In this document: positions 9,884 through 19,084 of the stretch, in pieces | Numbering within the stretch: the stretch's first letter is position 1 | Layout of the letters: every line of letters begins with the position of its first letter | Made by a program: the position numbers and the translations under genes | The notes under the pieces: model-generated | Database searches by the model: none | Told to the model about the DNA's origin: nothing | What the model saw: the letters and a program-made list of their open reading frames with translations, nothing else | DNA from: Pseudoalteromonas piscicida | GTDB taxonomy: Bacteria; Pseudomonadota; Gammaproteobacteria; Enterobacterales; Alteromonadaceae | Length of the DNA: 64,000 bases | Assembly (NCBI RefSeq): GCF_002744175.1 | Contig: NZ_NKHF01000052.1 | Location: forward strand, 28,608-92,607 | Reading direction: 5' to 3'

Positions 9884-12760
9884 CTATTCAAACACTTTTT
9901 CTACGTCTAGTGTTTTGATATTCTTGCTTGGAATATTGAGTGGATAATTCGCAATTTCAGCATCTTCTGCTACCAATGCATCAGGCTTTTTAGTGTTATA
10001 AGTCATCGGAGATGACTGCTCTGCACTCAAACGTTTCGCCATATCTTTCGCATCGCCTGTGATAAACACATAGTGGATATCATCGGTTTGCAAATTTTCT
10101 TTAATAACGCGGTTGATGTCTTCAACAGAGAGCGATTCAAGCTGCTCAGTAACATAAGCAACAAACTCTTCCGTATTATAGAATTGACTATCCAACGCAT
10201 AGCCTAGCTGTCTATCTTGGCTCGCCACCATTTGCGGCACAAAGTTGATTAAGAAGTTACGTGTCGCTTCAAAATCGGCTTTGCTCATCCCTTCTTTGAT
10301 CAGCTTATCTAGCTCAAATAAGGCGGTACGTGTTGCAAAGTGTGCGTCATTATTAGAGCGCAGTGGACGTAACCATACTTGGAAAATTTGCTCACTACGG
10401 CCTAAGTTCGCATCAGGCTTAGTTTGGAACATACCACGAGGGAAGTATTCGATATACGCATAATCACCATAGTTCATACCACGAACCTGACGGATACGCT
10501 GATATAAGTGACTGTTTGAACTGCGGTGCTCACCAAAGTATGAACGTACTAACCAAAGTGCAGCCCAATCTTTGCTGCTACGAATAGTGTCAATTGGGAA
10601 CCCAAAAGAAACCGCTGTTGATTTTGCATTTTTCTCTACGATGGTGGCATGATGACCAGATAACTTTGGTGCATCAGGTACTTGTAAACGTGCTTCGTCA
10701 CCTTTTGGTAGCGTTGCTAGATCATCAAACATGGCTTCTTTGAGCTGTTTATCAAGTGCTCCTGTAATACCTACATTGAGCTTAGCTTGAGTAAACTGTT
10801 GTGCATAGAAAGCTTTAACGTCATCTAGCGTGATGGCTTCTAGATCCGATAAATCACCAAAGTTGTAGCTTTCGTATGGGTGGCCTTTATACAACTCATG
10901 GTATAACACTTCTTTACCTAGCTCTTCGTCATTAGACGCTTTTAGACCCGCCTTAATGCCGTCGATAAGCTCTTTTTTCAAACGTTTAAAATCATCTTCT
11001 CTGAACCCTGGATTCAATAGCTGCTGGCTTACAATGCCATACCATTGATCAGCATTGTCTTTATGAATACGACCACGTAGAGAAATCATTTCTTTATCGA
11101 TTTGATAACCAAAGCTACCTGCTATCGGGTAAAGCGCCTTTTGAATTTCTTTGTATGATTGTGATTCACTACCACCATTAGCAATCATAGCTGCAGTAAG
11201 CGCAGCAAGACCTTTTTTACCTTCAGGATCTGCGGCAGCACCTGTGTAAAAAAGAAAGTTCACATCCACCAGCGGTGAATTATTCGTTTTATCTAGTACA
11301 TTAAAATGGCGCGTTACTGGCTTGTCCATTTTTGCAACTAGTTCATCTAAATTTACTTCTTGATCAAAGCCGGGCACAGATTCAAGGGCAGACATAGTTA
11401 CCGTGGTTCTGCTGCTATCAACAAAGTATTTATTGGCAATATCGCGAATGTCTTTTGCCGTTACTTTGTCGGCACTTGCATACAAGGCGTTGATCACTTC
11501 AGGGTCACGCTCAAAGTGCATGTAGCTTGCCAGTGTTGACGCTATCGATTGAGATGAGTCTAGGCCATTGATAAAACTGTACTTAAGATTTGATTTAAGC
11601 GCTGCTAGCTTCTGCTCGTCTACCAATTCTGTGCGTGCTTTCGCGTAGGTGCTGTTAATTGCATCGCGCACTGTCGCCAAGTCTTTTTCATCTTCTACTT
11701 TTACGAAAACATGCAAGAGGCCCGGATCTTTGGTTTCTGGGTTGTAAGTAAACATCTGGCTTGCAAGCTGTTTATCTACCACTAGCTCTTGGTATAACTC
11801 AGAGTTTTGAGAGAAATATAACTGCGAGATCAAATCAAGCGCAGCTCGGTCTTTTTTCGCAGGCTCCCATGCAGTGCCTTTATATGAAACAAGTAACCAG
11901 TGGCCAGGTAAGCCATCGTACTTTTCATGGACGTAACGTGCTTTCTCTTGTTTAGGCTCAACTGGAATATCAGCTTGGTAGTTTCCTTTTTTCCAGTTAC
12001 CCCAGTGCTTTTTCACCATCGCCATGGTTTCTTTTGGATCTACGTCACCGACAATGACAAGCGATACATATTCTGGCTTGTAAAAACGTTCAAAGAAAGT
12101 TTTGCCATAAGCCATTTGATCTGGCATTGCTTCAATGTCTTCAAAAAAGCCCATCGTCGTATGTTTGTAGGTATGCTTGTCAAACGCTTCCTCTCTTACC
12201 GCTGATAATAGCTTGCGAATAGGGCTGGCGTTATTTTTGAGATACTCACCTTTAACCGTTAATGCTTCAGTGCGGAATTGCTCTTCACTGTATGTCAGGT
12301 TTTGGAAAATATCCGCTTCAATTTCCAGTACTTTGTCTAAGTGCTGTTTTGAGAAGTTTAAATGGTAGTTAGTGTAGTCATTGGTCGTGTATGCACGGTT
12401 ATCTACACCTGAGTTTTTCAAAATGTCTGAATAAACATCTTGTGGGTACTTTTCGGAACCTTTAAACATCATGTGCTCAAAAAAGTGAGCAAAGCCTGTT
12501 TTACCTGCTTCCACTTCGTTACGCGAACCGACTGAAACTGGTATTTGTAGCGATACAACATCAGGGTAGTTTGTTTTCACGACCATAACGCGCAGGCCAT
12601 TATCGAGCTCTTCTAACACATAATCTTGAGCAAAAACTTTATTTGCTTGAGTCGCTTGGGCGCTCGCAACTGAATTTTGAGTATGATCTGAATTGCTTGT
12701 TGCACAGCCACTCAGTGCTAAGCTCACCGCAAAGCTTGTGGCTAATAACTTGAATTTCAT
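9884..12760 (-). CDS. M16 family zinc metallopeptidase, lipoprotein
   Basis: A large insulinase/pitrilysin-like peptidase of 958 residues in two M16 halves, probably anchored in the envelope. I choose the ATG at 12760 (MKFKLLATSF), nine bases after AGGA. It gives a lipoprotein signal ending in LALSGC. The inverted zinc motif HFFEH lies at about 92-96, with the distal Glu in TVKGEY. The second half lacks HxxEH, as in two-domain members, but keeps the RxxRGxxY-like RQVRGMNYGDYAY. Substrates are unknown; members degrade peptides in the periplasm. It is monocistronic. Confidence 0.9.
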   Translation of the reverse strand: MKFKLLATSFAVSLALSGCATSNSDHTQNSVASAQATQANKVFAQDYVLEELDNGLRVMVVKTNYPDVVSLQIPVSVGSRNEVEAGKTGFAHFFEHMMFKGSEKYPQDVYSDILKNSGVDNRAYTTNDYTNYHLNFSKQHLDKVLEIEADIFQNLTYSEEQFRTEALTVKGEYLKNNASPIRKLLSAVREEAFDKHTYKHTTMGFFEDIEAMPDQMAYGKTFFERFYKPEYVSLVIVGDVDPKETMAMVKKHWGNWKKGNYQADIPVEPKQEKARYVHEKYDGLPGHWLLVSYKGTAWEPAKKDRAALDLISQLYFSQNSELYQELVVDKQLASQMFTYNPETKDPGLLHVFVKVEDEKDLATVRDAINSTYAKARTELVDEQKLAALKSNLKYSFINGLDSSQSIASTLASYMHFERDPEVINALYASADKVTAKDIRDIANKYFVDSSRTTVTMSALESVPGFDQEVNLDELVAKMDKPVTRHFNVLDKTNNSPLVDVNFLFYTGAAADPEGKKGLAALTAAMIANGGSESQSYKEIQKALYPIAGSFGYQIDKEMISLRGRIHKDNADQWYGIVSQQLLNPGFREDDFKRLKKELIDGIKAGLKASNDEELGKEVLYHELYKGHPYESYNFGDLSDLEAITLDDVKAFYAQQFTQAKLNVGITGALDKQLKEAMFDDLATLPKGDEARLQVPDAPKLSGHHATIVEKNAKSTAVSFGFPIDTIRSSKDWAALWLVRSYFGEHRSSNSHLYQRIRQVRGMNYGDYAYIEYFPRGMFQTKPDANLGRSEQIFQVWLRPLRSNNDAHFATRTALFELDKLIKEGMSKADFEATRNFLINFVPQMVASQDRQLGYALDSQFYNTEEFVAYVTEQLESLSVEDINRVIKENLQTDDIHYVFITGDAKDMAKRLSAEQSSPMTYNTKKPDALVAEDAEIANYPLNIPSKNIKTLDVEKVFE

Positions 12761-12961
12761 GGGTGTAGTCCTAATCATATTTTTATTCTTGGTAAGCAAA
12801 CTCTTATTCGCTTACCTAATTCAACTACCTGATTATGCCCAATGCAGTACTAATTCGCTAATTTCCAAGACGATTCTCCCTACAAATCTGTAAACAATTA
12901 TGTAAGGCAAAGGTAGAACTTGAGGAAAATTCATAAATCTTGAAATTCTTTCATTAAAAAA

Positions 12962-12985
12962 ATCTATCTAGACGTCTAAATGGCT
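12962..12985 (+). promoter_or_regulatory. Probable MetJ operator (met boxes)
   Basis: A perfect met box, AGACGTCT (12970-12977), is flanked in register by the weaker 8-mers ATCTATCT and AAATGGCT. MetJ binds such tandem boxes with S-adenosylmethionine. The site lies 50-70 bases before a MetF-like gene and next to a possible -10 (TATATT, about 12988), which fits repression by methionine supply. The link to MetJ is inferred from the motif alone. Confidence 0.6.
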
Positions 12986-13033
12986 GCTATATTAGTAAGC
13001 AGATGCAAAACCTGCTTATGTGGAATGAGGATT

Positions 13034-13990
13034 ATGGCTTTAACACTTCAAGAGAAAATCATTGACCCTAACCAAGGGGTATATTTAATTGGTACCACAC
13101 CACCGAAACTAGGCACTGAACCTGAACAACTAAAATCAATTGCGGCAAAGTTATTGGGCCGGTTACATGAAATTGAATATGACGGTGTGATCATTTATGA
13201 CATTCAAGATGAAAGCAGTCGCACACAGGCGCCACGCCCGTTTCCGTTTAAACACACTGTTGATCCATGCGAATATAGTCAGTTGATCCGTGAGCTTTCA
13301 GCACTTGACGTTATCACCTACAAAAGCGTAGCCCAACGCGATGCTGCCGCATTTAGCCACTGGCTCACTAATACCAAAGCGCATTATGGCTTAGACAATC
13401 TAGTGTTAGTAGGTAGCCCGTCTTCACAAGGTGAGATTAAGCTACCGTTAGGTGACGCTTACGAAGTGCTAAAGCACCATCAAGAAACGTTCTTTTTGGG
13501 TGGTGTTACGATTGCCGAGCGTCATGCAAGTAAACGTAATGAACACGAGCGATTAATCGACAAAACCGAGCAAGGTTGCCAATTTTTTGTCTCTCAAGCT
13601 GTTTATGATGCCCAAGCTACTATCGACCTCATCACAAGCTATGCTCGTACGTGCAAGCAACAAGGTAAAACACCAAAACGCATTATTTTAACTTTTACAC
13701 CTTGTGGTGGTGAAAAGACATTACAATTTATGGAGTGGCTTGGCATTTCAGTACCAGAAGCAACGAAGTGGCGGATGCTGGATGCAGATAATACCTTGAG
13801 TGAGTCCATTCGTATCTGTAGAGAAAACTTGGACCAAATTTTGAAAAGTTGCGCCCATTTAGATATTGCACTGGGTCTAAACATTGAGAGTCTTACAAAC
13901 CGCAAACAAGAGATTGATGCTTCCATCAACCTTTATCGGCTTTTGAAAGCAACGATGGAATTGAGCCTCGCAGAAAAGCAAATTGCATAA
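13034..13990 (+). CDS. Methylenetetrahydrofolate reductase-like protein
   Basis: A TIM-barrel protein of 318 residues resembling the MetF superfamily, which reduces 5,10-methylene-THF to 5-methyl-THF using FAD. Family-like stretches are LIGTTPPKLGTEPE near the start, YDIQDESSR, GGVTIAERH, GCQFFVSQAVYD and ILTFTPCGGEKTLQFMEWLGISVPE. I choose the ATG at 13034 (MALTLQEK); in-frame starts lie upstream, and the nearby GAGG is rather close. It is not a clear orthologue of E. coli MetF, so it could use another substrate. The MetJ-type operator upstream supports a methionine-related role. Confidence 0.7.
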   Translation: MALTLQEKIIDPNQGVYLIGTTPPKLGTEPEQLKSIAAKLLGRLHEIEYDGVIIYDIQDESSRTQAPRPFPFKHTVDPCEYSQLIRELSALDVITYKSVAQRDAAAFSHWLTNTKAHYGLDNLVLVGSPSSQGEIKLPLGDAYEVLKHHQETFFLGGVTIAERHASKRNEHERLIDKTEQGCQFFVSQAVYDAQATIDLITSYARTCKQQGKTPKRIILTFTPCGGEKTLQFMEWLGISVPEATKWRMLDADNTLSESIRICRENLDQILKSCAHLDIALGLNIESLTNRKQEIDASINLYRLLKATMELSLAEKQIA

Positions 13991-14059
13991 TGCCAAATGT
14001 ATTAGGTAAATGCGCTATTTCATCCTTCAAATTGATTAGAGATTTAATTCTATTGGTAT
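13990..14059. repeat. ATACCAA-type element, 70-bp internal-deletion form
   Basis: The left 30 bases (ATGCCAAATGTATTAGGTAAATG) match one end of the 161-bp element at 63617. The right 40 (CATCCTTCAAATTGATTAGA to TTGGTAT) match the other end. The middle is missing. It abuts the stop codon of the MetF-like gene. Confidence 0.75.
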
Positions 14060-14075
14060 AACAATGAGCCAAGAT

Positions 14076-14106
14076 AAAAAAAGCCAGCTTGATAGATAAG
14101 CTGGCT
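14076..14106 (-). terminator. Terminator for the folB-folK-uppP operon
   Basis: AGCCAGCTT / AAGCTGGCT form a nine-pair stem with a seven-base loop. Read on the minus strand it is followed by TTTTTT. The plus-strand side has no U-tract, so it mainly stops leftward transcripts from uppP. Confidence 0.75.
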
Positions 14107-14165
14107 ATTGGAAGTGAATTCAACGCAGTTAGCGCTAAAACTGGTTGCTAGAAAGACATTAATTA
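14099..14165. repeat. Dispersed repeat, copy 2 of a GTGAAxTCAACGCAGTTAGCGC unit
   Basis: Matches 8237-8307 over about 66 bases. It sits between the uppP stop codon (14179) and the operon's hairpin. The match extends into the right arm of the terminator stem (AAGCTGGCTATTGG here, TAGCTGACTACTGG at copy 1), so the unit may have carried a terminator arm. Confidence 0.7.
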
Positions 14166-14178
14166 TCCGAAACTCAGG

Positions 14179-14979
14179 TTAACTCAGACTCAAGAAGGCA
14201 ATTAATCCCACACCAAGTAGCAAGCGATATATCACAAACGGCATCATGCCCATGCGCTCTATGATCTTAAGGAAGAAGAAAATACAGGCATAAGCCGAAA
14301 CAAAAGACAGAGCAACACCGCTTAACAGTGCGTTCCAATCAACTGCTTCCCCACCTGTTGCCAACTCTAGAGTGTAGTAAAGCCCCATCATTGAAATAAC
14401 AGGAATAGACATCAAAAAGGAAAACCTCGCCGCACTCTTTTTATCAAGCCCCAATAACAACCCTGCGGTGATGGTAATACCAGAGCGTGACGTGCCCGGT
14501 ATTACCGCTGTAATTTGAGCGAGGCCAAGGATCAACGCACTTTTCCAATTTAGCGCGAACTCGTCTTTGATTTGCTTCGCTTTTACATCGGCGTACCACA
14601 ACAATAAGCCAAACACGATAGTCGATGTTGCAATCACCCACGCACTACGCAAATAGATCTCTACTACGTCTTTTAACAATGGGGCTAATAGTACAAATGG
14701 AATGGTGGCAACCACAATGCACCAAGTAAGGCGGCTTTCTTTGGAGTGCGTACCTGAGAAGGACTTGAACCACCCCGACAGCAGACTCACAATGTCCTGA
14801 CGGAAATAAATCACTACGGCCAGTAATGTACCAACGTGAACAGCAACATCAAAAGCGAGTCCCTGATCTTGCCATCCTAATACCTGAGACGGTAATAATA
14901 AGTGGGCAGAACTAGAAATCGGTAAAAACTCGGTGAGACCTTGAATAATTGCAAGGACAACAATCTCTATAAAGCTCAT
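14179..14979 (-). CDS. uppP: Undecaprenyl-diphosphatase
   Basis: An inner-membrane enzyme that dephosphorylates undecaprenyl pyrophosphate to recycle the lipid carrier of peptidoglycan and O-antigen; extra copies give bacitracin resistance. I choose the ATG at 14979 ([18 protein letters not shown]), which overlaps the folK stop in ATGA, giving 266 residues. Both signature motifs are present: [13 protein letters not shown] near residue 17-29 and PGTSRSG in the second half. About eight membrane helices are predicted by eye. It is translationally coupled to folK. Confidence 0.95.
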   Translation of the reverse strand: MSFIEIVVLAIIQGLTEFLPISSSAHLLLPSQVLGWQDQGLAFDVAVHVGTLLAVVIYFRQDIVSLLSGWFKSFSGTHSKESRLTWCIVVATIPFVLLAPLLKDVVEIYLRSAWVIATSTIVFGLLLWYADVKAKQIKDEFALNWKSALILGLAQITAVIPGTSRSGITITAGLLLGLDKKSAARFSFLMSIPVISMMGLYYTLELATGGEAVDWNALLSGVALSFVSAYACIFFFLKIIERMGMMPFVIYRLLLGVGLIAFLSLS

Positions 14980-15464
14980 AACTTGGGAAACTCCACTTTC
15001 CATAATTTTTGAGTTGGGTTGTGATACTCCTGCCATAACTGCCTAATCGATTTATTTTCAATCGGATGAATAAAATCGGCAGCAAGTTCAGCTAATGGTT
15101 GCAGCACAAAGGCATTTTTAGTTATTTCATCTCGAGGCAACTGAGCGGGTGATGAACAAATAATGTGATCATAAAAAAGAATATCTAGGTCCAGTGAGCG
15201 CGGGCTAAACTTTTTCTCATTACAGCGACGGCCATGGTCATACTCAATTACTTTTAATAGTCGACACACCGCTTCTAACGACATCTCAGTTTGTGCAGCA
15301 AACACTGAATTATAAAAATTATTCCCTGCGAAGCCGACAGCTTCACTCTCAAAAACCGTTGAATGTTGATAAGTTGGAAAATATTTTATCAAGGTTTGTA
15401 GGCCACTGAGTAAATTTTTTTCTTTGTCTATATTGGAGCCGAGGCTAATAAAAATTTGTGCCAT
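14976..15464 (-). CDS. folK: 2-amino-4-hydroxy-6-hydroxymethyldihydropteridine pyrophosphokinase (HPPK)
   Basis: Transfers pyrophosphate from ATP to 6-hydroxymethyl-dihydropterin, the step before dihydropteroate synthase. I choose the ATG at 15464 ([12 protein letters not shown]), a few bases after the folB stop, giving 162 residues. Family marks are the N-terminal ISLGSNI and the metal-binding [10 protein letters not shown] in [12 protein letters not shown]. It is the middle gene of folB-folK-uppP and overlaps uppP by four bases. Confidence 0.95.
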   Translation of the reverse strand: MAQIFISLGSNIDKEKNLLSGLQTLIKYFPTYQHSTVFESEAVGFAGNNFYNSVFAAQTEMSLEAVCRLLKVIEYDHGRRCNEKKFSPRSLDLDILFYDHIICSSPAQLPRDEITKNAFVLQPLAELAADFIHPIENKSIRQLWQEYHNPTQKLWKVEFPKL

Positions 15465-15471
15465 GTTTACT

Positions 15472-15822
15472 CTACTTCTTACGCACAATTTCTACGCCAA
15501 CCGTCTGTGCTTGTGACACTGCTGCCGGCTTACTAACCTTTATAAGCACTTGTTGTACATTAAATTCTGCTAAAATAATCGCGGCTAGCTGCTCCACTAA
15601 GGTTTCTAGTAATTCCACAGGTTTTGCTTGAGTATGAGCAATAATGCGCTCGCTGACCTTAGCATAATCAACAGCTAAATGAATATCATCATGACGCGCA
15701 GCAGCGGTAATATCGGTCAACATCTCTACATCAAAGTAAAGGCTTTGTTTACTTTCTTTTTCAAAGTCGTACACTCCTATTATGGCTTCGACGTGTAGCT
15801 GCGAGATATAGACTTTATCCAT
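15472..15822 (-). CDS. folB: Dihydroneopterin aldolase
   Basis: Cleaves dihydroneopterin to 6-hydroxymethyl-dihydropterin and glycolaldehyde in folate synthesis. I choose the ATG at 15822 (MDKVYISQLHVEAIIGVYDFE), giving 116 residues, close to E. coli. The start at 15837 would add MFGVY. The conserved Glu in GVYDFE and the VDYAKVSERI and LLETLVEQLA stretches are visible. It is the first gene of the operon; folK follows seven bases after the stop. Confidence 0.95.
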   Translation of the reverse strand: MDKVYISQLHVEAIIGVYDFEKESKQSLYFDVEMLTDITAAARHDDIHLAVDYAKVSERIIAHTQAKPVELLETLVEQLAAIILAEFNVQQVLIKVSKPAAVSQAQTVGVEIVRKK

Positions 15823-15945
15823 GTAAACTCCAAACATGTTTATCGCTGTAATCTTCCTGCATGGTTAATTCGCATAGTACGAAATTGCAGGACTTAAGAC
15901 CGCCGATCATAGCCCAAAACAACGCAATAAAAAATAAGGAAGACA

Positions 15946-16536
15946 GTGTTAATCAGTTTAATGTGCGTATGTGCTTATTTGTTGGGATCGATTTCCTCTG
16001 CGATTCTGGTGTGTCGATTGTTCAAACTCCCAGATCCTCGCTTTAATGGTTCTAATAATCCTGGCGCAACTAATGTATTAAGGCTGGGAGGTAAAATCCC
16101 GGCGGTACTGGTGCTCGTCTTCGATATTCTAAAAGGTACGATCCCTGTGTGGGGTGCATACTTCCTTAAAATAGAGCCGGTTTGGCTAGGTGCAATCGCA
16201 GTCAGCGCCTGTCTTGGACACATCTATCCTATCTTTTTCCATTTTAATGGTGGTAAGGCAGTTGCAACGGCCTTTGGTGCATTGTTGCCGATAGGCTTAT
16301 CATTGGGTGGGTTGTTGATCAGCACTTGGCTTGTGGTACTGCTATTAACGCGATACTCGTCGCTTGCTGCTATTGTGGCAGTCTCAGCCGCGCCACTTTA
16401 TACATGGTGGATAAAGCCCCTTTATACGGTACCCGTTAGCTTTTTAACCCTAGTCATCATCGTACGCCATAGGGCCAATATCAAAAGGCTCCTAACCGGG
16501 AAGGAGCCAAAGGTAGGGAAAAAGTCTCAAGATTAG
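15946..16536 (+). CDS. plsY: Glycerol-3-phosphate acyltransferase PlsY
   Basis: Inner-membrane enzyme that acylates glycerol-3-phosphate from acyl-phosphate (made by PlsX), starting phospholipid synthesis. The start is GTG at 15946, with AAGGA six bases upstream. The 196-residue protein has five or so hydrophobic helices. Its three conserved loops are present: YLLGSISSA near the start, the [17 protein letters not shown] region at about 29-45, and [20 protein letters not shown] near 90. The last four bases overlap the convergent tsaD stop. Confidence 0.93.
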   Translation: MLISLMCVCAYLLGSISSAILVCRLFKLPDPRFNGSNNPGATNVLRLGGKIPAVLVLVFDILKGTIPVWGAYFLKIEPVWLGAIAVSACLGHIYPIFFHFNGGKAVATAFGALLPIGLSLGGLLISTWLVVLLLTRYSSLAAIVAVSAAPLYTWWIKPLYTVPVSFLTLVIIVRHRANIKRLLTGKEPKVGKKSQD

Positions 16537-17546
16537 ACTTTCTCAAGACTATCCAACGGCCAGCGAGGTTTGGTTTTCATATCCAAAGGAGCATATTGTC
16601 CCGCTTTTAACCGCTGCATGCCTGCATAAGCAATCATGGCACCATTGTCTGTACAAAACTCCGTTCTAGGATAGTAGACTCGGCCTTTCATGCCCTGCAT
16701 CATACGTTCGAGCTTTTGCCTCAACTCTGTATTAGCACTCACGCCACCCGCGATAACTAGGCTTTTAATCCCTGTTTCTTTGAGTGCACGCTTGCATTTA
16801 ATCGCTAATGTTTCGACCACTGCGCTCTGGAAGGCGTGAGCAATATCAGCTTTAGTTTGCTCATCATCCCCTTCCTTACGAATAGTATTTGCCGCTGCCG
16901 TTTTTAGTCCACTAAAGCTAAAGTCCAGTCCTGGCCTGTCAGTCATTGGCTTAGGGAAGGTAAAACGGCCTGGCTGGCCGTGCGTTGCCATTTTCGCCAG
17001 CATTGGGCCACCGGGATAATCTAATCCTAACAGCTTCGCTGTTTTATCAAACGCTTCACCAGCAGCATCATCTACCGACTCGCCTAACACCTCATACTCT
17101 CCAATTCCTGAAACTTTCACCATCATAGTGTGGCCACCGGATACTAGGAGCGCAACAAATGGGAATTCAGGTTTATCGTCTTCTAACATCGGTGCCAATA
17201 AATGACCTTCCATATGGTGTACAGCAACTGCCGGTATCCCCCAGCCAAAAGCCAAAGAACGGCCAATTGAAGTACCAACCAGTAGCGCTCCCACCAAGCC
17301 AGGACCCGCCGTGTAAGCAATACCATCGAGGTCGTCAGGACCACAACCGGCTTCTGCAAAAGCCGCTTCAATAAGAGGAATAGTCTTGCGCACATGATCT
17401 CGTGACGCTAGTTCAGGCACCACACCGCCATAATCGGCATGGACCTTGACCTGAGAATATAATTGATGTGCCAGTAGACCTTGCTCATCATCATAGATGG
17501 CAATACCAGTTTCATCACACGAGGATTCTATACCCAATATACGCAA
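16533..17546 (-). CDS. tsaD: tRNA N6-adenosine threonylcarbamoyltransferase
   Basis: Catalytic subunit that installs threonylcarbamoyl on A37 of ANN-reading tRNAs with TsaB and TsaE. The protein is 337 residues, a normal length. It has the ASKHA fold, with [11 protein letters not shown] at the start, His-111 and His-115 in VHHMEGH as metal ligands, SGGHTMM, and CTDNGAMIA near the end. In many gammaproteobacteria rpsU lies divergent to this gene; here its neighbour is the DUF416 gene. It converges on plsY with a four-base overlap. Confidence 0.97.
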   Translation of the reverse strand: MRILGIESSCDETGIAIYDDEQGLLAHQLYSQVKVHADYGGVVPELASRDHVRKTIPLIEAAFAEAGCGPDDLDGIAYTAGPGLVGALLVGTSIGRSLAFGWGIPAVAVHHMEGHLLAPMLEDDKPEFPFVALLVSGGHTMMVKVSGIGEYEVLGESVDDAAGEAFDKTAKLLGLDYPGGPMLAKMATHGQPGRFTFPKPMTDRPGLDFSFSGLKTAAANTIRKEGDDEQTKADIAHAFQSAVVETLAIKCKRALKETGIKSLVIAGGVSANTELRQKLERMMQGMKGRVYYPRTEFCTDNGAMIAYAGMQRLKAGQYAPLDMKTKPRWPLDSLEKV

Positions 17547-17594
17547 GTTACTTCTCCAAACTCTTTACTGCAACCGTTGATTATACGAAATCAA

Positions 17595-18188
17595 CTACTC
17601 AAGTTCCAAACCAATATTAGTTTGTCCATCCGCTACTGCTAACGCCTTTAACGCCTTTACTGAGTCGCTACTGATACGTCCCATGTTTTCAACATGTTCA
17701 ATCAGCTCAGCAAGCACCTCTATCTCGTATTGCATTTGCGGGTGTTCACGAATTAACTCGTTCGTGGGGATTACGTCTTCGGCCATCAGCATGAACTCAA
17801 TGTATTTGGCTACTGTTGCTTGCGAAATTTTGGCAACGCTAACAAACTCATGCTCATCTTTTGTCATTAAACCTTGCAACATACCAAGCAAAGCAGTGGC
17901 AACATCAATTGCAGGGTAAGTGCCAAACATATCAAAGTCACTTAGCTCAGGTACGTTAGGCTCAACCTTTTCGACCAACTTCTCCAAACTAATCTTGCTC
18001 TTGGGTATTAAGATTTTTTCCCAAATTAGGTTTAGTGCATTTCTTAACACTTGCTCATCACCAAACCCTGTTGCTTCACTAAACAGTGAATAGTTTGGCA
18101 ACATACGCTCAATAATAGCCGCGCCTAACACTGCTTTTTGAAGGTAATTTAACTCTCTAATTCTTTGAAAGTTATTTGCTTTACTCAT
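17595..18188 (-). CDS. yjaG: DUF416 protein, YjaG family
   Basis: Resembles E. coli YjaG (DUF416), whose function is not established. Shared stretches are ERMLPNYSLFSEATGFGDEQ, SDFDMFGTYPAIDVATAL and the C-terminal GQTNIGLELE. I choose the ATG at 18188 (MSKANNFQRI), which overlaps the end of the upstream DUF2007 gene by eight bases, giving 197 residues. The protein is probably soluble and mostly helical. The overlap points to translational coupling. Confidence 0.85.
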   Translation of the reverse strand: MSKANNFQRIRELNYLQKAVLGAAIIERMLPNYSLFSEATGFGDEQVLRNALNLIWEKILIPKSKISLEKLVEKVEPNVPELSDFDMFGTYPAIDVATALLGMLQGLMTKDEHEFVSVAKISQATVAKYIEFMLMAEDVIPTNELIREHPQMQYEIEVLAELIEHVENMGRISSDSVKALKALAVADGQTNIGLELE

Positions 18189-18519
18189 GCTTCTTTCCAC
18201 ATTGCCAGCAAAAATCAAATGCTGGTCCATTTAACTCAGCACAGTGGCTACACAACCAATCGCGATGGTTGGTGGCACTGTGACGACGTGATTGATTGTA
18301 GTTTACCAATAATTCCTCTGCCTCGGGTAACTTTATTGCGTAAACCAACAGCTTGATTGCCGCCTGTTCAGATGGAATTTCGCCAATCGCCCCAGATAAA
18401 TGCTCTCCTTGCAATCGGACCTGAATATTTGCTTGCTCCAGTAGCCCTTTAATTAAGTGCGCTTCAACAAAATCACCAATTGAACACAACTCGACCCATC
18501 GAAAGGATTGCTCACTCAT
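18181..18519 (-). CDS. DUF2007 domain protein with C-terminal zinc ribbon
   Basis: A 112-residue protein of unknown function. The N-terminal part (about 5-75) matches the DUF2007 fold, related to PII-like alpha-beta domains: WVELCSIGDFVEAHLIKGLLEQANI, then LVYAIKLPEAEELL. The C-terminus carries two CxxC knuckles (CSHC and CWQC), which should bind one zinc. A small zinc-ribbon partner for YjaG is suggested by the eight-base overlap, but no role is known. Confidence 0.8.
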   Translation of the reverse strand: MSEQSFRWVELCSIGDFVEAHLIKGLLEQANIQVRLQGEHLSGAIGEIPSEQAAIKLLVYAIKLPEAEELLVNYNQSRRHSATNHRDWLCSHCAELNGPAFDFCWQCGKKHE

Positions 18520-18627
18520 TGCCAGCCTTCAAAATTGAAAAAGCACCATAAGGGCTTATTTGTTTCTTGATAAAATGACGTATTATCATCACACTTACAC
18601 GCTTAGTAATTAAATTAAAATGCCCCT

Positions 18628-19026
18628 ATGACTTTAACAACACCAGGCTTACTATTCCCAGCGATTTCGTTATTGCTCCTTGCCTATACTAATCGATTTT
18701 TAGTACTTGCCCAGCTGATAAGAGAGCTAAATGCCAGAGAAGGCGATACAATAAGACCATTGGTAAAAGCACAAATCGAAAACCTAAGAAAGCGAATAAG
18801 ACTAATAAGAAGGATGCAGGTTTGGGGCGTCATTGCATTTTTACTATGTACTTCATCAATGTTTGCGCTATTTCTAGAGATATCTTTACTCGGCGTGACC
18901 CTGTTTGGAGCAAGCCTTTGTAGCTTGACACTATCACTGCTGCTTTCATTGTATGAAATACATATTTCTTGCGATGCCATAGAATTAGAGCTACAAAATA
19001 TCGAGAAAAAACCGCAACAAAATTAG
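18628..19026 (+). CDS. DUF2721 family membrane protein
   Basis: A 132-residue protein matching DUF2721: TPGLLFPAISLLLLAYTNRFLVLAQLIREL at the start, a basic segment (LRKRIRLIRRMQ), two further hydrophobic helices (about 66-105), and a soluble C-terminal helix ending in acidic/basic residues. That makes three membrane segments. Function is unknown. It is divergent from the DUF2007 gene and lies 58 bases before the HD-GYP regulator on the same strand, so the two may be co-transcribed. Confidence 0.8.
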   Translation: MTLTTPGLLFPAISLLLLAYTNRFLVLAQLIRELNAREGDTIRPLVKAQIENLRKRIRLIRRMQVWGVIAFLLCTSSMFALFLEISLLGVTLFGASLCSLTLSLLLSLYEIHISCDAIELELQNIEKKPQQN

Positions 19027-19084
19027 CACCCTTGTTACTGCCGACTATACTAACTTTGAGTCAGCATAAAAAGAGGAGTAATCT

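Noticed and set aside
13034..13990. DAHP synthase as identity of this gene
   Set aside because: First impression from the length and barrel-like pattern, but the GGVTIAERH and FFVSQAVYD stretches fit the MetF superfamily instead.
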